A DNA stretch of 12,522 nt from Candidatus Argoarchaeum ethanivorans. Lineage in GTDB: Archaea; Halobacteriota; Methanosarcinia; Methanosarcinales; EX4572-44. The position numbers and the translations under genes were made by a program. The number at the start of each line of letters is the position of its first letter. Position 1 is the stretch's first letter. This document shows positions 6,441 to 12,522 of the stretch, piece after piece. The stretch is taken from assembly GCA_905067535.1 (NCBI GenBank), contig CAJHIR010000026.1:1-12522 (forward strand), read 5' to 3'. The notes beneath the pieces are model-generated. The model searched no databases. It worked only from the letters and a program-made list of their open reading frames with translations, and was not told the DNA's origin.

Positions 6441-6692
6441 TCAATAAGGCTCACCCGGATCAACGCACTGCATATACGCATGATCCGGGTATTCAGGTGT
6501 GGTCAATCCAAGTCTCGCCAGACACCAGTCATGCTCCAGTGTCAGAACATAATGGAGCAATGTCGAAAAGGCATGTGTGCATAACGCATCCGTCCTCTCC
6601 GGCATGATCTCTGGATCATCGATCGTCATCTTATCCCCGGTTTTATACACCGGGCATTTCTCCTTTATCCCATGAACTGTAATCTCTAACAA
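6441..6692 (-). CDS. TIGR04076 family protein, C-terminal frameshift
   Basis: The core fits TIGR04076, a small family of unknown function common in methanogens and anaerobes: ITVHGIKEKCPVYKTGDKM, DDPEI, ALCTHAFSTLLHYV and AYMQCVDPGEPY. I chose the TTG at 6692-6690, five bases after the wecB stop, with GGAG nine bases upstream; an upstream start would run deep into wecB and has no family homology. The frame stops at once after GEPY, but shifting frame gives EGGMVTFKCGRME and a stop at 6403-6401, which is the expected family tail (GEPYxxGGxVxF). So the gene probably ended at 6401 before an indel near 6443. The truncated form loses only the last strand and may still fold. It may be co-transcribed with wecB; no link to glycan synthesis is known. 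Confidence 0.8.
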   Translation of the reverse strand: MLEITVHGIKEKCPVYKTGDKMTIDDPEIMPERTDALCTHAFSTLLHYVLTLEHDWCLARLGLTTPEYPDHAYMQCVDPGEPY

Positions 6693-6697
6693 CGTTA

Positions 6698-7813
6698 TCA
6701 GCTCCTGCCCGAGTTTGTGAATATTCCAACAATCCGCTCCCCCGCCCTTCCATCGCCAAACGGGTTCTTCCAATCCCGCTTCCTACCTATCATCGTCCGG
6801 GCACCCTCCAGAATCTTCTCAGAATCCACCCCGGAGAGCACGTTTGCACCAACCTCGGCAGTTTCAGGTCTCTCTGTATTATCCCGGAGTGTAACACACG
6901 GCACCTTCAGTATGCAGGTCTCCTCTTGCACCCCGCCGGAATCCGTCAGAACCAGTCTGGCATCAGATTCCAGTTTCAGAAACGAGAGATAATCAAGAGG
7001 CTCAATAAACGTAACCCCAACAGCATCCAGCGAAAACTCCTCCATCATCTTCCTTGCGCGTGGATGAATTGGATAGATCACAGGAAGCGAAAATTCTTCT
7101 GAAACAAGCTCCAGCCCTCTTAAAATACCTGCAAACCGCGTGGCATCATCCACATTTTCCTGCCTGTGTGCAGTCGCCAGAAAATACCCGTCCGGTTCAA
7201 GAGCAAGTCCAGTCCCAAAAATCGATTCTGGGTTTTCGTCCCAGTCGTCCCTGCCATTGATAATCTCCAGATTCTGGTAAACCGCATCAACAACCGTGTT
7301 CCCGGTAACGAATATCTTCTCGTTGGAAATACCCTCGCCAAGAAGAATATCCTTCGATTGTTCAGTTGGCGCAAACAGATAGTCTGAGATGTGGTCTGCA
7401 ACAACCCGGTTAAGCTCTTCAGGCATCCTCCGGTCATAGCTCCTTAAGCCCGCTTCCACGTGCCCAACCCTGATCCCTAACTTGGATCCAGCGAGCGCAC
7501 CCGCGAGAACCGTGTTCGTATCGCCCTCGACCAGAACCACATCAGGCTTCTCTGCAATCAATATCTTCTCGATTCCGGTAAGCATCCTCCCGGTCTGCTC
7601 CCCATGCATTCCTGACCCAACATCAAGATTATACTTCGCATCCGGAAGTTCGAGCTGCTCAAAGAAAACCCGATCCATATTATACGAGTAATGCTGCCCG
7701 GTATGCACCATAAACCAGTCCAAGCCCTCTTGCTGCTCACACGCCCGCACCACAGGTGACATCTTGATCACCTCAGGACGTGTGCCAATAATGATGCAGA
7801 TCGTCTCAATCAT
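6698..7813 (-). CDS. wecB: UDP-N-acetylglucosamine 2-epimerase (non-hydrolysing)
   Basis: A complete 371-residue enzyme that interconverts UDP-GlcNAc and UDP-ManNAc in the cytoplasm for glycan synthesis. The family motifs are all present: GTRPE (10-14), HTGQHYS (37-43), EGDTNT with Asp98, HVEAGLRS with Glu120, MPEELNR with Glu133, ATAHRQEN with His216, PIHPR, TDSGGVQEE and LRDNTERPE. The acidic residues and His216 correspond to catalytic positions Asp95, Glu117, Glu131 and His213 of the E. coli enzyme. The length is normal and the frame intact. The ATG at 7813-7811 has GAGGTGA nine bases upstream; that site lies inside the remnant of an upstream glycosyltransferase whose frame ends across the wecB start. 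The expected next enzyme, UDP-ManNAc dehydrogenase, exists here only as the pseudogene at 2495-3607. Confidence 0.95.
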   Translation of the reverse strand: MIETICIIIGTRPEVIKMSPVVRACEQQEGLDWFMVHTGQHYSYNMDRVFFEQLELPDAKYNLDVGSGMHGEQTGRMLTGIEKILIAEKPDVVLVEGDTNTVLAGALAGSKLGIRVGHVEAGLRSYDRRMPEELNRVVADHISDYLFAPTEQSKDILLGEGISNEKIFVTGNTVVDAVYQNLEIINGRDDWDENPESIFGTGLALEPDGYFLATAHRQENVDDATRFAGILRGLELVSEEFSLPVIYPIHPRARKMMEEFSLDAVGVTFIEPLDYLSFLKLESDARLVLTDSGGVQEETCILKVPCVTLRDNTERPETAEVGANVLSGVDSEKILEGARTMIGRKRDWKNPFGDGRAGERIVGIFTNSGRS

Positions 7814-7922
7814 TGATTTTTCTCACCTCATTGAATTTTAGGAACTGATCGAAGACCGCTTCAAGACACTGCCCGATCTTTTCTTCTTCATTCATCACAG
7901 GGACGACTGAGAGAGATTTCAC
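7806..7922 (-). pseudogene. N-terminal remnant of a second family 2 glycosyltransferase
   Basis: From a GTG at 7922-7920 the frame reads KSLSVVPVMNEEEKIGQCLEA and continues AVFDQFLKFNEV to a stop at 7806. The VVPVMNEEEKIGQCLEAV wording is the usual first strand and helix of a GT2 enzyme, but only 38 residues survive and no DDGSTD motif follows. The GTG overlaps the stop of the preceding glycosyltransferase remnant as GTGA, so the two were once coupled. The piece now mainly supplies the wecB ribosome-binding site. Confidence 0.65.
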
Positions 7923-8560
7923 CCATCTACTTTTCTCCCTTCTTTTTCTTTTCCAATCACATTCAATATAAGCCCTGTGAACACACAGAACACACCGATA
8001 ATTACGAACAACACTGACACAAGAGCAGACACCCAACCGCAACTCTCTTCTCTGTATTGGCGATATATAACACCTTTGCACCAAGTATCAATCCAACAAC
8101 TGTTAGAATGACCCCAACAATCCAAAAGAAGAACAACGGTCTCTTCCCTGAAATAGTGCCGATCAACCACCCCAGCATCCAAAACCCATGCGACACCGTA
8201 TTCTTTGACGACGTGCCGAAAGTGGCATATCTCACATCTATCGGAATCTCCACCACGTTCAAATTGCAATCCCCCGACCTCGCGTTAATATCTCTGAACC
8301 CGCACCCATAATAGGATTTCTTATTCTAATCTCCTCTATCGCTCTTCTGCCGTAAGCCCGGTAGCCACTTTGAGAGTCCATAGTTTCCATATTCCTAACA
8401 AGTCGTGTAAACATATTCAATACTCTCATTCCAACAATCCTGTATTTAAGTATTGTCTCATTTTTTCCAGAAAGCGCGAGCCGATCACAACGTCTGTTTT
8501 GCCTGTTTTCGCAGCTTCGATAAAACCCGGAATATACGATGGATCATGCTGATAAAAGCC
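7919..8560 (-). pseudogene. DPM1-like glycosyltransferase remnant with at least three frameshifts
   Basis: Family homology passes through four frame segments. The first (about 8554-8450) reads YQHDPSYIPGFIEAAKTGKT and DVVIGSRFLE. The second (about 8460-8270) reads YRIVGMRVLNMFTRLVRNME, DSQSGYRAYGRRAIEEI and MGAGSEILT. The third (about 8285-8060) reads NLNVVEIPIDVRY, TSSKNTVSHGFWMLGWLIG and a membrane helix. The fourth (about 8070-7919) reads YRQYRE, a second membrane helix, LILNVIGKEKEGRKVDG and a stop. This is the same architecture as the intact gene at 448-1329 but clearly a different sequence. The N-terminal 85 residues with the DDGSTD motif are gone, replaced by an epimerase fragment. No single frame could give an enzyme. 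Confidence 0.88.
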
Positions 8561-8630
8561 CCGTCTTTGCATCCCAATTCCTTCGCGGAACGTACTCAAT
8601 AACTTCTGCCAGTGTCTACATCCGTCCACC
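8554..8630 (-). pseudogene. Epimerase C-terminal fragment fused to the glycosyltransferase remnant
   Basis: On the minus strand one frame reads LAEVIEYVPRRNWDAKTGLLSA then stops. It matches IEYTERRNWDAKTRLLSS of the intact epimerase (3608-4609). At DNA level 8562-8586 and 3746-3770 are identical over 25 bases. Homology changes abruptly to the glycosyltransferase QHDP region on one side, and to the VapC tail on the other. It is a fossil of another epimerase gene or a copy of the resident one. Confidence 0.7.
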
Positions 8631-8633
8631 GAT

Positions 8634-8832
8634 CTATTTGATCGGCAATGCCCTGAATCCAGCCTGTCGAAAATGGTCATCGGTGGTAAGCGCGTCGATG
8701 ATCTCCATATCCTGCATGATGATACAAGAGATGCAATCGGTTACCCCCGCTGTTTAACCTTATGAGAGGAACAGAGTTTTGCCACACGATCAAACAACTC
8801 CGGGCTGATCGATACTACTTCAATATCAGGAT
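8634..8832 (-). pseudogene. VapC-type PIN toxin, C-terminal remnant with frameshift
   Basis: The first part, in one frame, reads PDIEVVSISPELFDRVAKLC and SSHKVKQRG. After a one-base shift near 8745-8750 the second part reads VTDCISCIIMQDMEIIDALT, then TDDHFRQAGFRALPIK and a stop at 8636-8634. The TDCISC and LTTDDHF...AGF motifs are those of the second half of VapC PIN-domain ribonucleases, where two of the acidic residues lie. The N-terminal half and any VapB are absent; the ATPase reading frame enters from the other side and ends at 8826 within it. Inactive. Confidence 0.75.
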
Positions 8833-11507
8833 CGCTCACTCTGCTCGTGCTTACTAAATACTGTTTTTTTACTGCGCAGATATTTAATGAATTCCCCGAG
8901 AAAGAATACGGTGCTTGAGACAGCAACGATCATTGCCCAGTGTACTATTGTAAGAGGCGCTGTGTGGAATATGAAATTCATTGCCGGAAGATAGGTTATC
9001 CCCATCTGCAAGAGTATTACGATTGTTATTCCAAGTAGCATGAATTTGTTTGAGAATATCTGTTTGTGCACGTGTTTGCTGATTGATTTACAGTTGAGCA
9101 GGTAGAAGACTTCGAACATTACTATTGTATTAAGTACGATTGTGCGTGCAACAGTGATGTCTTCGTTATTGTTAAGGTTGAAAAAAAACAGTGTGAAGGA
9201 ACCGGCTACCATTAATATTGCAACGATAAATATCAGTTTTTTTATTAAAGAGGTTAGTAGGGGTTCTGTTGCCGGGCGCGGCGGTTGTCGCAATAGTCCC
9301 TCTTCTTTTGGTTCTGCTATCAGTGTTGTTCCAAGCCCGATAGCAGTTACCGTGTTTATCCAGATAATGTGCAGGGGTAACAGCGGAAACGTGAATCCAA
9401 AGAGGAGAGCAGTCATTATTATAAGTCCCTCGCCTCCATTGGTTGGCAGTGTCCAGAGTATGATTTTCTGAATCTTGCTGTACACATTACGTCCCTCTTC
9501 TACTGCTGCTACGATGCTTGCGAAGTTGTCATCGACAAGTACCATGTCTGATGATTCTCTACTCACTTCTGTTCCTGACATGCCCATGGCAATACCAATG
9601 TCTGCTGTCTTTAATGCAGGAGCATCGTTGATGCCGTCTCCTGTAACTGCTACAATTTCGCCTTTTTGCTGGAGGTTTTGTACGATCTTAAATTTGTGTT
9701 CTGGTGATGTTCTTGCAAATACTGATGTTTCATCAAGACAGTGGGCGAGCTCTTCACTCTCCATGCCATCAAGTTCTGCACCTGTACGCACGCCCAATGT
9801 TTTAATACCAACCTTCTTTGCGATTGCAAGTGCGGTCTCTCTATGGTCACCAGTTACCATGATTACACGTATGCCTGCATTTGTACACATCTCAATGGCA
9901 TGTACAACTTCGTCTCTTGGTGGGTCCATCATGCCATGCAGTCCAAGAAACACGAGTTCGTTTATGTCCCCCTGTGTTATCTGGGTTTTTGAGGCGTCCA
10001 CCTTTTTGTATCCTACTGCAAGTACTCTAAGTGCCTCTGCCGCCATCGAACGAGCAGCATTTTCAATCTCTTTTAAATCAAGAGATGTTTTTCCTTCCTG
10101 TATGGTACAAAATGATAAAACCTTCTCGGGTGAGCCTTTCACATAGATGATATTATTCTGTTCATCCAGTTTATGCAGTGTTGCCATGTACTGGTTTTCA
10201 GGCTCAAAAGGTATTACGTCAAGCCTCTGTAAATCAGATACGACTCCTGCTTTTAATGCTGCAACCAGAAGTGCACCCTCGGTCGGATCGCCTTCAATAC
10301 TAGACCCATTTTCACTTAACGCTGCATCATTACACCATGCACCAGCCTCGAGTGTTTTAACAAGCAAATTATCGGATAGCGGATCCACTCTCTGTCCGTT
10401 ATGCAAAAACTCTCCGACAGGCTCATATCCGGCACCAGTGAGTGTATACTTGCGGCTGATCGTGTCTATGGTAGTAACAGTCATCTGGTTTTTCGTTAGC
10501 GTGCCAGTTTTGTCAGTACATATAACAGTGGTGCTGCCAAGAGTTTCAACCGATGGCAGGTTCCTGATTATTGCATTTCTCTCTGCCATTTTTTTAACAC
10601 CGATTGCAAGGTTGATCGTAACAACAGCAGGCAGACTCTCGGGTATGGCAGCAACGGCAAGACTTACTGCCGCAAGAAAAATAAACTCAATATCATAATT
10701 AAACCACAAGCCCCACATAAATGTGAAAAAAGCGATAAACATGATAGCCAGGGATAGCTGTTTTCCAAACACGTTCAACTTTCGAACAAGAGGCGTGGAA
10801 AAGTCAGATGATTGTTCAATAAATCCTGAAATCCTTCCAATCTCAGTATTATCTGCTATAGAAACCACAACACCGCGACCCTGTCCATGTGTCACAAAAG
10901 TGCCGGCAAAAACCATATTCAACCGATCAGCAAGAGGAATATCCACATCAGCAACAACCTCGCTCGTTTTTCTGATAGAAAGTGATTCACCAGTCAGAGC
11001 CGACTCGTCCACCTGCAAATTTTTCACATAAAACAAACGTATGTCTGCAGGTACCCGGCAACCGCCTTCAAGAAGCACCACATCCCCAACCACAACTTTC
11101 TTACTTGAAACAACCACTCTTTTTCCATCACGTAACACCACTGCTTCTGAAGCTAACATTCTGGCAAGCGATTCAAGTGCATGCTGGGCTTTCCGTTCCT
11201 GTATAAACCCGATAACAGCATTAGCAAGGACCACCCCAAGAATAACTGCCATATCAGCCCATTCGGAAAGAAAAAACATTGCAGCAGCAGCAGCCAGCAG
11301 CACATAGATTAACGGACTCAAAAACTGCTTAAAAAACTGATAGAACACACTCACAGGTTTTTTAAAACTAACTTCATTAAAACCAAAACGCTCAATACGC
11401 GCTTCAACCTCGTGCTTGTCCAGACCGTTTTCACTGCCGTCGACAAGCGAGAACACATCATCTGCAGAAACAGAATGCCAGTTAATATCAGCCACGGGAT
11501 ACAACAA
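8826..11507 (-). CDS. P2-type cation-transporting ATPase (SERCA/PMA-like)
   Basis: A full-length 893-residue membrane pump: N-terminal cation-ATPase domain (about 10-75), actuator domain with TGES (172-175), M4 with IPESLP (288-293), phosphorylation site DKTGTLT (332-338), KGSPE (457-461), TGD (552-554), hinge TGDGINDAP (622-630), then six C-terminal helices. It couples ATP hydrolysis to export of a cation. Glu290 in M4 and Asn690/Glu693 in M5 match SERCA ligands, but M6 reads NTVTA (718-722) where SERCA has NxxTD. Calcium as substrate is therefore uncertain; Na+, H+ or Mn2+ are open. A TTG at 11507 gives this length. A GTG at 11495 (Val-Ala-Asp-Ile-Asn-Trp) is an attractive alternative, since family homology starts at Trp10 and a TATA box lies close by. 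The last residues (SKHEQSERS) run into the VapC remnant and may not be native. Confidence 0.93.
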   Translation of the reverse strand: MLYPVADINWHSVSADDVFSLVDGSENGLDKHEVEARIERFGFNEVSFKKPVSVFYQFFKQFLSPLIYVLLAAAAAMFFLSEWADMAVILGVVLANAVIGFIQERKAQHALESLARMLASEAVVLRDGKRVVVSSKKVVVGDVVLLEGGCRVPADIRLFYVKNLQVDESALTGESLSIRKTSEVVADVDIPLADRLNMVFAGTFVTHGQGRGVVVSIADNTEIGRISGFIEQSSDFSTPLVRKLNVFGKQLSLAIMFIAFFTFMWGLWFNYDIEFIFLAAVSLAVAAIPESLPAVVTINLAIGVKKMAERNAIIRNLPSVETLGSTTVICTDKTGTLTKNQMTVTTIDTISRKYTLTGAGYEPVGEFLHNGQRVDPLSDNLLVKTLEAGAWCNDAALSENGSSIEGDPTEGALLVAALKAGVVSDLQRLDVIPFEPENQYMATLHKLDEQNNIIYVKGSPEKVLSFCTIQEGKTSLDLKEIENAARSMAAEALRVLAVGYKKVDASKTQITQGDINELVFLGLHGMMDPPRDEVVHAIEMCTNAGIRVIMVTGDHRETALAIAKKVGIKTLGVRTGAELDGMESEELAHCLDETSVFARTSPEHKFKIVQNLQQKGEIVAVTGDGINDAPALKTADIGIAMGMSGTEVSRESSDMVLVDDNFASIVAAVEEGRNVYSKIQKIILWTLPTNGGEGLIIMTALLFGFTFPLLPLHIIWINTVTAIGLGTTLIAEPKEEGLLRQPPRPATEPLLTSLIKKLIFIVAILMVAGSFTLFFFNLNNNEDITVARTIVLNTIVMFEVFYLLNCKSISKHVHKQIFSNKFMLLGITIVILLQMGITYLPAMNFIFHTAPLTIVHWAMIVAVSSTVFFLGEFIKYLRSKKTVFSKHEQSERS

Positions 11508-11510
11508 GGA

Positions 11511-11520
11511 TAAATATATC
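11511..11520 (-). promoter_or_regulatory. TATA-like box of the ATPase gene
   Basis: GATATATTTA on the minus strand. A start of transcription 23-27 bases downstream would fall at about 11489-11493, right at the alternative GTG start (11495-11493), suggesting a leaderless or nearly leaderless message. It lies just after the T-tracts that probably end the hsp20 transcript. Confidence 0.45.
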
Positions 11521-11525
11521 AGGTC

Positions 11526-11550
11526 AAAAAAAGATAAAGTAAAAAATAAA
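11526..11550 (-). terminator. T-tract terminator after hsp20
   Basis: On the transcribed-sense strand the 50 bases between hsp20 and the ATPase carry a run of six T (11546-11541) and one of seven T (11532-11526) separated by ACTTTATC. Oligo-T without a stem is the usual archaeal termination signal. It would separate hsp20 from the ATPase. Confidence 0.55.
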
Positions 11551-11559
11551 TAAGTGGTT

Positions 11560-12123
11560 CTATTTTATTTCGAGCTTGTGTTTTTTAGGCTCTATCTTCG
11601 GCTCTTTCTTTGGAAGGCTTATTTCAAGTAGGCCATGCTCTAGTTTTGCATTTGCTTTGTCGGGTAGTATTTCTTCCGGAAGAACAAGTTTTCGGTAAAA
11701 TTCTAAGTATCCACGTTCTTGACGCAGATAATCCTTTTTTTCTTCTCTTTCTTCCTTTTCTGCTTTGGCTGACAGTTCTATGGCATCATCGGTCACTGTT
11801 ATTTCAATATTTTCCTTTGGAACACCTGGAAACTCTGCACTCAATTTAAACTCTTTCCCGGTATCAAGAACATCCACATGAGGCTCACGATACGTTACTG
11901 CACCAGTCCTCCATGGAAATGGAACATGCCTTTTTCCTGAGGACAATGGTGACCAGAACATTTCACCGAAGTTTCTTGTAAAGTCTTCAAACATCCTGTC
12001 CATCTCACCCCATAACTCATAAGGTGTTCGCATCCATAGTGAAGATTCTTTTTTCTTTGGCACTACTTCTATATTTCCTTGTTTTTCACTTTCTTTAGCT
12101 ATTGGTTTTTTTTCTTCTGTCAT
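11560..12123 (-). CDS. Hsp20/alpha-crystallin family small heat-shock protein
   Basis: A 187-residue ATP-independent holdase chaperone. The first 30 residues are charged and disordered, followed by an aromatic-rich N-terminal arm (LWMRTPYELWGEMDRMFEDF, 29-48). The alpha-crystallin domain spans about 80-171 (REPHVDVLDTGKEFKLSAEF, FPGVPKENIEI, ERGYLEFYRKLVLPE) and ends with the hallmark HGLLEISLPKK, Gly-Leu-Leu at 164-166. The last residues KLEIK contain the I-x-I-like anchor (Leu184-Glu-Ile186) that binds neighbouring dimers in oligomers. The ATG at 12123-12121 has a perfect GAGGTGA five bases upstream (12135-12129). The 64-residue N-terminal arm and long basic tail make it longer than the typical archaeal member of about 150 residues. 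An inverted repeat just upstream suggests repressor control. It forms its own transcription unit. Confidence 0.95.
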   Translation of the reverse strand: MTEEKKPIAKESEKQGNIEVVPKKKESSLWMRTPYELWGEMDRMFEDFTRNFGEMFWSPLSSGKRHVPFPWRTGAVTYREPHVDVLDTGKEFKLSAEFPGVPKENIEITVTDDAIELSAKAEKEEREEKKDYLRQERGYLEFYRKLVLPEEILPDKANAKLEHGLLEISLPKKEPKIEPKKHKLEIK

Positions 12124-12137
12124 TTAAATCACCTCAC

Positions 12138-12162
12138 TTTGTTTACGTTTGCAGTGAACAAA
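12138..12162. promoter_or_regulatory. Candidate heat-shock operator (imperfect inverted repeat)
   Basis: TTTGTTTAC, seven bases, GTGAACAAA: nine-base arms matching at eight positions, just upstream of the hsp20 ribosome-binding site. Placed between a TATA-like AATAAATG (12173-12166 on the minus strand) and the coding start, it is where an archaeal repressor would block initiation. It is not the known Archaeoglobus HSR1 site (CTAAC-N5-GTTAG), so the regulator is unknown. Confidence 0.5.
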
Positions 12163-12165
12163 CAC

Positions 12166-12173
12166 ATTTATTG
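12166..12173 (-). promoter_or_regulatory. Possible TATA box of hsp20
   Basis: AATAAATG, preceded by the purine-rich AGAAAC that could serve as a TFB-recognition element. Transcription would start near 12143 and give a leader of about 20 bases that contains the GAGGTGA site. The TATA match is weak. Confidence 0.35.
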
Positions 12174-12201
12174 TTTCTAACCCAAATATCAACTACTCCA
12201 C

Positions 12202-12222
12202 CTCAAAATCATAGATTTTGAG
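12202..12222. repeat. Perfect 21-bp palindrome upstream of hsp20
   Basis: CTCAAAATC, ATA, GATTTTGAG: nine-base arms with no mismatch, 79 bases upstream of the hsp20 ATG. It is not followed by a T-run on either strand, so it is more like an operator or the end of a small element than a terminator. Confidence 0.5.
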
Positions 12223-12372
12223 AAAGGGGCTTGTAATACTGTCAGGCAGATTATTATACAACGAATAATTGCCTTCATTCACCATTACATTTGGCTGGTT
12301 GATACCAGATGGTTAATCCTATCCGCCTTTCTACTATTTTTGGGGAACAACCTTGGCTTACCTACACCAGAC

Positions 12373-12522
12373 CTACAAAACCATTAAGCAGGTATCTGTC
12401 TCCAGAATTTTGGTGAGAGTAAGAGATGTTTCGAACTCAAGTTCCAACTTCAAATTTTCTATTGTCATAGGAGGAAAGCTTTGCCTTTTCAGACGTGGAA
12501 TTGAGCCCTTAGTATCATTTAA
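12373..12522 (-). other. Open frame entering from the right edge, not recognised
   Basis: Forty-nine codons are open from the window edge to a TAG at 12375-12373, including RLKRQSFPPMTIENLKLELE and LTKILETDTCLMVL. It could be the C-terminus of a gene running into the window or a remnant; I recognise no family. Between it and the hsp20 control region (12223-12372) I see no gene, RNA or repeat. Confidence 0.25.

Noticed and set aside
6692..6773. An upstream start for the TIGR04076 protein at 6773
   Set aside because: It would overlap wecB by 76 bases with no family homology; TTG at 6692 has a ribosome-binding site and fits the family length.
2495..8830. All frameshifts being mere sequencing errors
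   Set aside because: Lesions cluster in a few genes together with deletions and mosaic joins, while the 893-codon ATPase, wecB, one epimerase and five small genes are intact. Single events at 6320 and 6443 could still be errors.
9475..10146. A 223-codon open frame on the plus strand
   Set aside because: It lies wholly antisense to the ATPase, has no start signal and reads as low-complexity Ser/Thr/Ala; a shadow of the real gene.
12202..12222. The palindrome as a hairpin terminator
   Set aside because: No T-run follows on either strand, and no gene end is nearby.
1..12522. tRNA, rRNA or other structured RNA genes
   Set aside because: No stretch showed tRNA arm motifs or rRNA-like sequence on reading both strands.

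Overview
The window looks archaeal, probably a methanogen- or ANME-like member of the Euryarchaeota/Halobacteriota. This is inference from gene content (AglJ/DPM-like glycosyltransferases with two C-terminal membrane helices, archaeal-type DUF433/DUF5615 and DUF6516 toxin-antitoxin pairs, a TIGR04076 protein), from GAGGTGA and AAGGAG ribosome-binding sites with several TTG/GTG starts, and from TATA-like boxes with T-tract terminators. Every gene I can support is on the minus strand, so transcription runs from the right end to the left.

Right part (8826-12522): an Hsp20 small heat-shock protein with candidate operator palindromes upstream, a T-rich terminator, and an 893-residue P2-type cation-transport ATPase. 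The outermost 400 bases hold the hsp20 control region and an unrecognised open frame cut by the window edge.

Middle part (2495-8830): a surface-glycan or N-glycan precursor locus. Intact members are a UDP-GlcNAc 2-epimerase (wecB) and one NAD-dependent sugar epimerase/dehydratase. Damaged members are a second epimerase (single frameshift), a nucleotide-sugar dehydrogenase of the wecC type (lost start, two frameshifts, internal deletion) and a DPM1-like glycosyltransferase (three or more frameshifts). WecB plus a WecC-type dehydrogenase would make UDP-ManNAc and then UDP-ManNAcA, so this route looks broken here unless a second dehydrogenase exists elsewhere. A TIGR04076 gene follows wecB. A DUF6516 (TumE-like) toxin and its antitoxin sit between the two epimerases. 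Between wecB and the ATPase, about 1 kb is a graveyard in which pieces of a VapC toxin, an epimerase and two glycosyltransferases are joined end to end.

Left part (1-2500): a tightly overlapping five-gene cassette: DUF433 antitoxin, DUF5615 PIN-like toxin, a 63-residue protein of unknown function, a DPM1/AglJ-like glycosyltransferase and an AlbA_2 (Schlafen-type) protein that leaves the window. Neighbours overlap by 8, 4, 4 and 4 bases. Upstream of the antitoxin lies a decayed second copy of part of the glycosyltransferase, so the toxin-antitoxin genes are bracketed by direct repeats.

Taken together, this is a sugar-nucleotide/glycosyltransferase island in active decay and rearrangement. Toxin-antitoxin genes, or their remains, occur at three of its junctions. 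The long ATPase, wecB and the first epimerase are intact, which argues that the frameshifts are real decay and not general sequencing error.
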